A stretch of 44,306 nt of DNA, taken from Oscillospiraceae bacterium. Its GTDB lineage: Bacteria > Bacillota > Clostridia > UBA1381. A model generated the notes under the pieces. That model was not told the DNA's origin and searched no databases. It saw only the letters and a list, made by a program, of their open reading frames with translations. Below are positions 9,103 to 16,730 of the stretch, piece by piece. Every line of letters begins with the position of its first letter. Positions within the stretch are counted from its first letter, which is position 1. The DNA lies in the NCBI GenBank assembly GCA_015068965.1, contig SVJN01000003.1, positions 1 to 44,306 on the forward strand. Direction: 5' to 3'. The translations under genes were made by a program, and so were the position numbers.

Positions 9103-10740
9103 TTACTTTTTTTCTACATAAATCACTCTATCACAAAAATCAAATGCGGCTTGTTTATGGGAGACCAGAACGCAGGTTTTATCGGTCATTTCCCGGATTG
9201 CCTGCAAAAGTGCAAGCTCTGTCTGGGAGTCAAGTGCCGAGGTGGCTTCATCTAAAAGCAGAACCGGGGCATCATATAAAATTGCGCGGGCAATGGAAAT
9301 TCGTTGTGCCTGTCCTTCAGAAAGACCAAGCCCTTTTTCTCCGATTTCGGTATCAAGTCCTTTTTCCAGTCCGTTGATAAAATCCCAGATCTGAGCGACC
9401 TTTGCACTTTGAATAATAGCATCTTCTGAAACATCGCCATTGGCAAAGGTGATGTTCTCCCGGATGGTTCCGGAAAGAATCAGATTCCCCTGCGGAACAT
9501 AGGAAAAGAGGGAACGGCTTGCTTCGTTGACTGGGATTTTCTTGCCGTCACATTGCAGATAAATTTCTCCGGTCTGCGGTTTAAAGATACTCAACAACAG
9601 TTTTAAAGCGGTACTTTTTCCGACACCCGATTCGCCGGCAACCACAATCTGCTCTCCTTTTTGGAAGGACATATTGATACCGCTGACCGTGGAATCCTGG
9701 TTATAGGAAAAGGTTACATTGTCAAAGACGATTGCATCCAATTTATCATAAATTGCTTTTGCGTCCAATTTTTCAACTGCATCTTCAGATTCTAAGTGTT
9801 CCAGCTCCATTAACCGTTCTGCCGATGCCAGCATGGAAAATACCTGCGGAACTAAAGCAGAAAGATTTTTAAAGGGTGTCTGAATCTGATTGACTAATTG
9901 TAGCATTGCAGTAAAATCACCCACCGCAATTGCCGAGAGAGAAAGCTGATAAGCACCATATGCCAACGCAAAATAATAGCCGGCATTAAAAATCAGAAAC
10001 ATTCCAACGTGTGCCACGCAGGAAACCTTGGTACGGTGAATCCGTAGCCGATAGCTATGATTTTGTAAATCCTCGCTCTTTTCTAAAACCGGTTGCTCGT
10101 TGCTGAAGGATTTTACCACCAATAGGTTTTGCAGGATTTCCAGCATATAGGATTTGGTTTTACCGTCTGCCGCCTGGCACTTTTTATGTAGAAGCTTATA
10201 TTTTGCACTATAGAGCCTTGCTCCGGCTGCCACTAACGGACCAATGGCAAGAATAATCAGTGCAAGGGTTCGGTCAATCGAATAAAGCATGGAAAATCCG
10301 CCGATAATCAGTGTGATAAACAGTACCGCAGAAGGAGCGACTGTAACAATTGCATTGACTACGGTCGAAATATCGCTGTTTAACCGGTTCAAAAGCTCAC
10401 CGGAGTGGTAGTCAGCAATGGCAAGATATTTTTTACCAATCAGACTGCGGAAAATTCTTTGCTTCATTGAAATTTCGAGCCGGGAGGAAATATGTGTCTG
10501 CAAAAGCTTGACAACAAGCTGCATTCCCAATTGTCCCAAAAGCAGAATAATCAATAAAAAAGCTGCGTGTCCGAACGAGCCTGTCCCGGAGCCGGTTGCA
10601 ATGTTTACAAGGCTTCGGGATGCCTTTACAAACTCTAAGGAAAGCAAGGAAAGACAAGCACTCAGACCGCTCAATAAAAGAATCGCCGGAATGGATTTTC
10701 TGGCGTTTTTTAAAACCCATTGTAAAGGTTGATTTTTCAA
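9103..10740 (-). CDS. ABC transporter, fused permease/ATP-binding protein
   Basis: TM domain plus VAGESGVGKSTAL (Walker A), LSEGQAQRISIARAI, VLLLDEATSALD. The track start (10776) lies inside the predicted -10, so TTG at 10740 (MKNQPLQWVLK...), 8 nt after AAGGACGG, is more likely. Confidence 0.88.
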   Translation of the reverse strand: MKNQPLQWVLKNARKSIPAILLLSGLSACLSLLSLEFVKASRSLVNIATGSGTGSFGHAAFLLIILLLGQLGMQLVVKLLQTHISSRLEISMKQRIFRSLIGKKYLAIADYHSGELLNRLNSDISTVVNAIVTVAPSAVLFITLIIGGFSMLYSIDRTLALIILAIGPLVAAGARLYSAKYKLLHKKCQAADGKTKSYMLEILQNLLVVKSFSNEQPVLEKSEDLQNHSYRLRIHRTKVSCVAHVGMFLIFNAGYYFALAYGAYQLSLSAIAVGDFTAMLQLVNQIQTPFKNLSALVPQVFSMLASAERLMELEHLESEDAVEKLDAKAIYDKLDAIVFDNVTFSYNQDSTVSGINMSFQKGEQIVVAGESGVGKSTALKLLLSIFKPQTGEIYLQCDGKKIPVNEASRSLFSYVPQGNLILSGTIRENITFANGDVSEDAIIQSAKVAQIWDFINGLEKGLDTEIGEKGLGLSEGQAQRISIARAILYDAPVLLLDEATSALDSQTELALLQAIREMTDKTCVLVSHKQAAFDFCDRVIYVEKK

Positions 10741-10758
10741 AATACATCCGTCCTTTTT

Positions 10759-10801
10759 GTATGATACCTCTATCATACTACAAAATCAGGCGGGTTGTCA
10801 A
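10759..10801 (-). promoter_or_regulatory. Promoter with overlapping palindromic operator for the ABC transporter gene
   Basis: Minus strand TTGACA-18 nt-TATGAT. Perfect inverted repeat GTATGATA-CCTC-TATCATAC (10759-10778) overlaps the -10. Confidence 0.6.
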
Positions 10802-10974
10802 TTTATTTTCGGAAAAACTTTTTGTTTTCGCAAAAAAGCACATGGTCATTCTGACTAAAAAGAGCAAAAGAAAATTGACACAAAGGTAGAAAAAAATTGA
10901 TATTGGTCGGGTGGGTTGATTTTATCGGATTATCGTGGTAATATGCCCATGAAATCCGGAAGGGGGATATGAAA

Positions 10975-12405
10975 ATGAGACAGACCTTGAAAGTAGATTT
11001 TGGAAACATTATCTGTGATGAATTTTTAGGCATGAATGCAGTTTACCACGGCTTCGGGCTGATGAAGGAGTATGAACTCCGGGGCGGAACCGAAGCAGAT
11101 ATTGACCGGGAAATTGCCTATGCCAAAAAAGCGAATTTGAAAATTGCAAGAACCTTTTTCAGCATTGCGACAAACTGTCGGGCGGTGGAAGGCCCTTATG
11201 ATATGAACACCGAACGGATGCAGGCATATTGCCGTTGGTTCCAGAAAATGAAGGATAACGGGATTGATATCGCACTCGAATGCGGAGGCGGTGCAACGCA
11301 CTTCGGACATGAAACCATCGACGCAGAGCGCCATCCGCAGATGTTTGCAGAATGGGCGTATCAGACACTTTCCTATCTGATTTGTGAACGTGGCTTTACC
11401 AATATCAAATACCTGTCGTTGTTTGTGGAACCGACCACGAATGAGCGGCGTCCGATTCCGGAAGGTTATCCCGATGCCTGGAGCTACTATGTCCCGGTCG
11501 TCCGGACCTTGGATGAGAGGCTAAAGCGTGGCGGAATCCGGGATAAGCTGAAGTTTGTAGGCCCCAACAACTCGGAACGTGGCAGACACCTTGCCAATGC
11601 GGTGGCAGATTTGGGTGATGTGATTGATATTTTTTCAGGACATTTCTATAACTATGTACAGCATTGGGAATGGAAGCTGATGAGCAATGACTTTACAAGG
11701 ATTGTAAAGCCGACCGGAAAACCGTTCTGGATGGACGAGTACGGAATCCAGATGGAGCTTTTACGAAACACTCCTCAGTATGGAACCAAGCTTGCAAGCA
11801 TTGTTGCGGCATCGGTTGCGGCAGGTCATCAGACAACCTTAATCTGGACATTGTTTGACCAGATGCATTTAGGACGTGGTGCTTGCCAATTGGAACCGGC
11901 AACGGTGGAAAATACCAATCATACCTATAATATAGATAGCTTTTTTGATGGAGTGCACCGTTGGGGACTCCGGCATTGGGTCAGAGATACGATTCCCGAG
12001 GCAGGAGAAGCATATCCGGCATGGTACGGTTATTGTCTGCTCTCCAATGCATTGGGGGGTGAACAGGTAAAAACCTGCTTCTCATCTGATGGGTGCGAGG
12101 ATTACTTCTCAGCAGCGGCAAATAAAAGCACCGACTACGTTTGCGCAGTAAAAAGCGGAGATGATTTCACGGTGGTTGCAGTCAATTCCAATGCATCACC
12201 GTCTGATATTTTGCTGGATACTAATGGTGGCGACAGAACTATTTATCGGTATTCCTTTGAACCATGGAGTGATGACCCGTTTTATTGTGCACAAAAGGAA
12301 CCGGTAAAGCTGGAAATGAAGGGCGGGAAATTAGAGGATACCCTGCCAAAAGGCGGATTCTGTGTCTATAGTACAAGGAGCGATATTCCGAGAGATTATG
12401 AATAG
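10975..12405 (+). CDS. Glycoside hydrolase, (beta/alpha)8 barrel (clan GH-A-like)
   Basis: LSLFVEPTTNE (candidate acid/base Glu) and PFWMDEYGI (candidate nucleophile Glu), IARTFFS; C-terminal beta domain. ATG 10975 fits the GGGGG SD better than 10969. Confidence 0.75.
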   Translation: MRQTLKVDFGNIICDEFLGMNAVYHGFGLMKEYELRGGTEADIDREIAYAKKANLKIARTFFSIATNCRAVEGPYDMNTERMQAYCRWFQKMKDNGIDIALECGGGATHFGHETIDAERHPQMFAEWAYQTLSYLICERGFTNIKYLSLFVEPTTNERRPIPEGYPDAWSYYVPVVRTLDERLKRGGIRDKLKFVGPNNSERGRHLANAVADLGDVIDIFSGHFYNYVQHWEWKLMSNDFTRIVKPTGKPFWMDEYGIQMELLRNTPQYGTKLASIVAASVAAGHQTTLIWTLFDQMHLGRGACQLEPATVENTNHTYNIDSFFDGVHRWGLRHWVRDTIPEAGEAYPAWYGYCLLSNALGGEQVKTCFSSDGCEDYFSAAANKSTDYVCAVKSGDDFTVVAVNSNASPSDILLDTNGGDRTIYRYSFEPWSDDPFYCAQKEPVKLEMKGGKLEDTLPKGGFCVYSTRSDIPRDYE

Positions 12406-12651
12406 GGGATGCAAAAAAAGTCCAGAACGCAAAAAGGCGACACTCATATGTAACGCAGACATATCATTTATAAAATACTTTCTCTTGGATGAAAAATCTC
12501 ATTTGATTCGATTTTTCTGAAATTTATGCCTTTTTGCTACGAACAAACTTCGCTACTCGGCGTACACCTGTACGCCGTCGGGTAACCCAAAACAAGGAAA
12601 CGCCTTGTTTTGGCTCAGTTTGTCCGTTCTGAAGCATTTTTTTCTATCCCC
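12405..12651 (+). repeat. 247-bp multi-stem element with imperfect terminal inverted repeats (MITE or structured RNA)
   Basis: GGGGATGCAAAAAAAGTCC-AGAAC at one end, GTTCTGAAGCATTTTTTTCTATCCCC at the other. Internal stems: 12429-12438/12528-12537, 12491-12498/12510-12517, 12543-12549/12617-12623, 12558-12566/12569-12577, 12587-12597/12603-12613. Confidence 0.7.
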
Positions 12652-12667
12652 GAAGAAGTGGATGTTG

Positions 12668-12706
12668 AAATGTAAAATAGGGACATTATGTCCCTATTTT
12701 ACATTT
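12668..12706. terminator. Perfect 19-bp hairpin at the 3' end of the 45-aa ORF
   Basis: AAATGTAAAATAGGGACAT-T-ATGTCCCTATTTTACATTT; overlaps the stop codon at 12699-12701. Confidence 0.65.
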
Positions 12707-12836
12707 CCTGATCTTTGTTTTCCGGGCAATCAGTAATCAGCATTTCTTCAGCTTGACATTGAATTTCTTTTAATTCCTCAATGACATCAGTGAGTTTATT
12801 AAAGAGACTGAAATATGCTTTTTTGTAATCTTCCAT
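12699..12836 (-). CDS. Small 45-aa protein, function unknown
   Basis: MEDYKKAYFSLFNKLTDVIEELKEIQCQAEEMLITDCPENKDQEM, strong SD (CCAAAGGAGGTTTTATC-ATG). Below the ORF-track length cutoff. Confidence 0.8.
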   Translation of the reverse strand: MEDYKKAYFSLFNKLTDVIEELKEIQCQAEEMLITDCPENKDQEM

Positions 12837-12853
12837 GATAAAACCTCCTTTGG

Positions 12854-12988
12854 AACAAAGCGGCTTCGCCGCAACCGCTCCATAAAATCATCGTGTACTT
12901 TGAAGTGATACAGAGCGGTAAGAAGAAGCAGGTCGCTTTGTTACGCCCATGTGCGTTTCCGCCATTGGCGGAAAATTTCGCACGGGCA
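12854..12988 (-). ncRNA. Structured leader/UTR upstream of the 45-aa ORF
   Basis: AACAAAGCG (12854-12862)/CGCTTTGTT (12934-12942), CCGCTC/GAGCGG (12875-12880/12913-12918), GCGGC-TTC-GCCGC (12860-12872), TTTCCGCC-ATT-GGCGGAAA nested in GCCCATGTGCG...CGCACGGGC. Confidence 0.45.
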
Positions 12989-12996
12989 TTAAATTC

Positions 12997-13040
12997 TTTT
13001 TTTATTGTATAGGAACGAAGTTTCCTATACAATAAAAAAA
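12997..13040. repeat. Perfect 19-bp inverted repeat
   Basis: TTTTTTTATTGTATAGGAA-CGAAGT-TTCCTATACAATAAAAAAA. Confidence 0.85.
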
Positions 13041-13242
13041 TGCGCCAACCGAAGTTGACGCATAAAAACGCAAACTCCGATTGTCGCGAAACAAACCTTA
13101 AACAGAGACTGGATAACATCCAACCATACCGCTAAGTGGAATTTGCATTTTTTGCAAAAGTCAAAAAACGGTATAGCAAAAAAAGGGATATATCAGTTTT
13201 CTGAAAAATATCCAAGTATCTGTTTATTCGGTTTGTTTCGCA
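13034..13242 (-). ncRNA. Putative ~210-nt structured small RNA with own promoter and terminator
   Basis: Minus strand TTGCTT-17 nt-TATAAT (-10 at 13248-13253). RNA 5' end GCGAAACAAACC pairs with GGTTTGTTTCGC, then AAACAGA/TCTGTTT and TGGAT/ATCCA; inner ATACCG/CGGTAT. Terminator TGCGTCAAC-TTCG-GTTGGCGCA-TTTTTTT. Confidence 0.6.
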
Positions 13243-13375
13243 CAATTATTATAACACTGCATCAGAGAAAAAGCAACTAAATTTTAAAATGTTTTGAATT
13301 ATTTTGCTTGAGTACTTGTAAAATTAAAAAAAATATGATACAATAGATGGGACTATTCAAAAGGGGAGGAGTACC

Positions 13376-14101
13376 GTGGGAGAAATTGTCAGATTACAAA
13401 AATATATTGCGATGTGCGGTGTTGCTTCCCGCAGAGCGGCAGAAACCTTGATTGCAGAGGGAAAAGTCCGGGTGAACGGGCAGATTGTCCGGGAATTGGG
13501 AACAAAAATCGAAATCGGTGCAGACGAGGTTGCAGTCCACAACAAACCCATCAAGGCAACACAGAAGAAGTATTACATCATGCTCAATAAGCCTTCCGGG
13601 TATGTGTCAACGGCAAAGGATCAGTTTGAACGTCCGACGGTGGTGGATTTGATTGGGGAGGAAATTTCCTCACGGATTTTTCCGGTCGGAAGACTCGATT
13701 ATGAAACCGAGGGACTTTTGCTCCTGACGAATGACGGAGACTTTACCTATCGGGTTACGCATCCGAAATTTCACATGGACAAGACCTATATTGCAACCTT
13801 AAAGGGCGGTATCACGGTTCGGGGTCTGCAACAGCTCCGCAAGGGAGTTGTGATTGATGAAGATTTCAAAACGGCTCCGGCTGAGGTAGAAATCATGGAT
13901 GCAGTCAATGGACAAACGGTCGTGAAAATCACCATTCATGAGGGCAGAAACCGTCAGGTCAGAAAAATGTTCGAGGCGGTAGGCTCTAAGGTTACACATC
14001 TGCAACGCATACAGATTGGAAAAATTGAGCTGGGAACCCTTCCGCTGGGCAGATGGAGATATCTGACTTCGCATGAGGTCACTTATCTGATGAATTCGTA
14101 A
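13376..14101 (+). CDS. rluB: rRNA pseudouridine synthase, RsuA/RluB family
   Basis: S4-like N-terminus, GRLDYETEGLLLLTNDGDF, EGRNRQVRKMFEAVGSKV; GTG start with GGGGAGGAG SD. Confidence 0.9.
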   Translation: MGEIVRLQKYIAMCGVASRRAAETLIAEGKVRVNGQIVRELGTKIEIGADEVAVHNKPIKATQKKYYIMLNKPSGYVSTAKDQFERPTVVDLIGEEISSRIFPVGRLDYETEGLLLLTNDGDFTYRVTHPKFHMDKTYIATLKGGITVRGLQQLRKGVVIDEDFKTAPAEVEIMDAVNGQTVVKITIHEGRNRQVRKMFEAVGSKVTHLQRIQIGKIELGTLPLGRWRYLTSHEVTYLMNS

Positions 14102-14132
14102 AAAATAAATGATATATAGAGAGGGATTACAA

Positions 14133-15359
14133 ATGAGTCAAAACGTATTTGATACACTGATGGAAAGAGGTCTGATTGCACAGACCACACATGAGGAAGA
14201 AATCCGGGAACTGCTTGGAAAAGAGAAGGTTACCTTCTATATCGGCTTTGACCCGACCGCAGACAGTCTGCACGTAGGACATTTTCTGCAGATGGTTGTT
14301 ATGAAGCATATGCAGGATGCAGGACATCGCCCGATTGCCTTGATTGGTGGCGGAACTGCAACCATCGGTGACCCGAGCGGAAGAACCGATATGCGTCAGA
14401 TGATGACGATGGAAACCATTCAACATAACTGCGAATGCTTTAAAAAGCAGCTCGGTATGCTGATTGATTTCACTGACGATAAGGCTTTGATGGTTAATAA
14501 TGCAGATTGGTTGCTGGATTTGAATTATATTTCTTTCCTGAGAGATATCGGTGCGCATTTCTCGGTAAATAAGATGCTGACCGCTGAATGCTTCAAGACC
14601 AGACTGGAAAAGGGCTTGTCCTTCTTAGAGTTTAACTATATGCTGATGCAGAGCTACGACTTCTTGATGCTCAACCGCAAATACAATTGTAAGATTGAGC
14701 TGGGCGGTGATGATCAATGGTCGAATATTTTAGGCGGTATTTCCTTGTGTCATAAGAAGGATCAGGTACAGACCTATGGTATGACCTTTACCTTGCTTAC
14801 CACCTCAGAGGGTAAGAAGATGGGTAAAACTGCAAAGGGTGCTTTGTGGCTCGATCCGGAAAAGTGCAAGCCGTACGATTTCTATCAGTATTGGGTCAAT
14901 GTGGCTGACGATGATGTGATTCGTTGCTTAAAGCTCATCACCTTTGTTCCGATGGATGAAATCCGTGAAATGGAAAAGTGGGAAGGTCAACAGCTCAACC
15001 AGGCAAAGAAACGTCTGGCTTATGAAGTAACCAAGCTGGTACACGGTGAGGAAGAAGCAAACCGGGTACAAAAGGCGGCAGAAGAAGTGTTCTCCGGTGC
15101 AGGAAGCAGTGAAAATATGCCGACCACCGAACTGGAAAGAAGCGAAGCAATCGGTGCAGGTATCTTAGATGTTCTGATGCTCACCAAGCTGATTCCGTCT
15201 AAGGGTGAAGGCAGACGTCTGATTCAGCAGAACGGTCTTTCTGTCAATGACGAAAAGGTGACAGATGTCAATATGGTAGTAACCGAGGAGATGTTCGGTG
15301 AAAATGGCATGATTGTGAAAAAAGGAAAGAAAGTATTCCATAAGGTTGTTTTAAAATAA
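14133..15359 (+). CDS. tyrS: Tyrosyl-tRNA synthetase
   Basis: [28 protein letters not shown] (KMSKS-like), C-terminal S4 domain. Confidence 0.96.
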   Translation: MSQNVFDTLMERGLIAQTTHEEEIRELLGKEKVTFYIGFDPTADSLHVGHFLQMVVMKHMQDAGHRPIALIGGGTATIGDPSGRTDMRQMMTMETIQHNCECFKKQLGMLIDFTDDKALMVNNADWLLDLNYISFLRDIGAHFSVNKMLTAECFKTRLEKGLSFLEFNYMLMQSYDFLMLNRKYNCKIELGGDDQWSNILGGISLCHKKDQVQTYGMTFTLLTTSEGKKMGKTAKGALWLDPEKCKPYDFYQYWVNVADDDVIRCLKLITFVPMDEIREMEKWEGQQLNQAKKRLAYEVTKLVHGEEEANRVQKAAEEVFSGAGSSENMPTTELERSEAIGAGILDVLMLTKLIPSKGEGRRLIQQNGLSVNDEKVTDVNMVVTEEMFGENGMIVKKGKKVFHKVVLK

Positions 15360-15367
15360 GAGATATC

Positions 15368-15397
15368 AAAAAAGTGCAGATGATTCTGCACTTTTTT
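15368..15397. terminator. Bidirectional terminator between tyrS and the metallophosphoesterase gene
   Basis: Perfect 12-bp stem AAAAAAGTGCAG-ATGATT-CTGCACTTTTTT. Confidence 0.9.
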
Positions 15398-15419
15398 ACT
15401 GTATAGGAAATTACGTTTT

Positions 15420-16196
15420 TTAGTTTGCGTGTAACGAAATAACACCAATTTCAGGTGGATTAAACATCCGTGGCAGAAGGGTTGCATTTCCGGTGCCACG
15501 GGATACGATGGCGGTAGTCGTTTCATCCAACCGATATTTTCCGCCGGTGTAATCGGGAAAAAGAAGCCTTGCGTTTGCGGCAAGACCTGATTTGGGGGCA
15601 AGAACCCCGCCGACAATCGGAAGTCGGATTTGTCCGCCGTGCAGATGCCCGGCAAGCACCAAATCAAAGCCATGTCCCGAAAAAGCATCCAACAGGTTTG
15701 CCCGATGAAACAGAAGTATGTCAAAGGCTTGAATCTTTCCTAAAGCAGAAAAAGCTTCTTCTAATTTTTCTTCCATTCCTTTTTGGGTTTTGCAGAAAAC
15801 ATCCTCCATGCCGGAGAGAAAAATTTGTGCACCGTTTCGCTCTAAGCAGATTCTTTCGTTTTGTAAAAAGATTGCACCTTTCTCTCTGCAGGTACGGACA
15901 TATTCCCGGTAATCTAAATGCCAGGTGTCGTGATTCCCCGAGACCATGTAGCAGGGAGCAATTGTAAGAAGTGATTCCAAAAAAGGAATCACCGGCTGGT
16001 AATCCTCATGCTCGTTAATCATATCCCCGGTAATTGCAATGATGTCAGGATTCTGCTTGCTGATTGCCTCTAATAACCCCGGAACCGGGTGATTGTGATA
16101 GTCGGATAGATGCAGAATCCGGAATCCGTCAAAGACAGACGGGATTTTTTCGGAAATGATGTGATAATCAACACATCTGATTTTTTGTATGTTCAT
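15420..16196 (-). CDS. Metallophosphoesterase (calcineurin-like)
   Basis: LHLSDYHNHP, ITGDMINEHEDY, VSGNHDTWH, LAGHLHGGQIRLP. Start moved to ATG 16196 (GAGGTT SD). Confidence 0.9.
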   Translation of the reverse strand: MNIQKIRCVDYHIISEKIPSVFDGFRILHLSDYHNHPVPGLLEAISKQNPDIIAITGDMINEHEDYQPVIPFLESLLTIAPCYMVSGNHDTWHLDYREYVRTCREKGAIFLQNERICLERNGAQIFLSGMEDVFCKTQKGMEEKLEEAFSALGKIQAFDILLFHRANLLDAFSGHGFDLVLAGHLHGGQIRLPIVGGVLAPKSGLAANARLLFPDYTGGKYRLDETTTAIVSRGTGNATLLPRMFNPPEIGVISLHAN

Positions 16197-16393
16197 ATTT
16201 GTAACCTCATACGTTTTCTTGATGTTGAGTATATCATAATTTATGGCATAATTCAAGATATCTGTAGAAAGTGATTGAAATTTTTGATATTTTAGTGTAT
16301 AATGTGATATAATGAGACAATCCAATTGCAGATATTCAAGGCGGTATGATGTGGGCATCTGTCCTTACCGTATTTTTGTTCCTGATATCACAT

Positions 16394-16605
16394 GAGCATA
16401 TGCGGTGCACAGCACCGCAGCGATATGAATTCTAACGAATTCTCGATATGTGCTTCGCACTCGATATGCACAGGTGTGCTCGATATGTTGCTGACGCAAC
16501 GAGAATTCATATCATATCGAGTTTGATCGAAGGGAAAACATATCGATTTTACGAAGTAAAAATATCGAGCAAACTTTAGTTTGCATATCGACAAAAAATT
16601 TGTCC
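16394..16605. repeat. Array of short distinct palindromes separated by TCGATAT/ATATCGA
   Basis: Motif forward at about 16421, 16443, 16461, 16480 and inverted at about 16513, 16539, 16562, 16584. Intervening hairpins include GCGGTGC-ACA-GCACCGC, GAATTC-TAAC-GAATTC, GTGC-TTC-GCAC, GCACA-GG-TGTGC, GTTGC-TGAC-GCAAC, TTTTAC-GAA-GTAAAA, GCAAACT-TT-AGTTTGC, GACAAA-AAA-TTTGTC. Confidence 0.9.
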
Positions 16606-16616
16606 CTAATAATAAG

Positions 16617-16712
16617 ATGACGCAACAAAAAGAACCAAATAGAAGGAACAATAATAAAGTTTTTTCGCATTATGCAAGGAATGTCTATCAGGCAATTAAG
16701 AAGATAATATAA
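16617..16712 (+). CDS. Possible 31-aa small ORF
   Basis: MTQQKEPNRRNNNKVFSHYARNVYQAIKKII, directly after the palindrome array; basic, no clear SD. Confidence 0.3.
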   Translation: MTQQKEPNRRNNNKVFSHYARNVYQAIKKII

Positions 16713-16730
16713 GAATGAAAGGGTTTACTT

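Noticed and set aside
12799-13119. 106-aa minus ORF
   Set aside because: Runs through the predicted terminator and hairpins and overlaps the 45-aa ORF that has a strong SD.
13034-13242. Calling the rod-like RNA 6S RNA (ssrS)
   Set aside because: Paired ends and length are suggestive only; I could not identify a conserved central bubble, and no covariance search was possible.
14102-14132. T-box leader before tyrS
   Set aside because: Only about 30 bp separates rluB and tyrS; no room and no T-box motif.
16394-16605. Palindrome array as a CRISPR array
   Set aside because: Repeat unit is only 7-8 nt, orientation reverses, spacers are self-palindromic, and no cas genes are nearby.
16388-16651. 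87-aa minus ORF across the palindrome array (MFLLFGSFCCVILLLG...)
   Set aside because: Lies over the repeat array, has odd composition and is explained by repeated palindromes; no SD.
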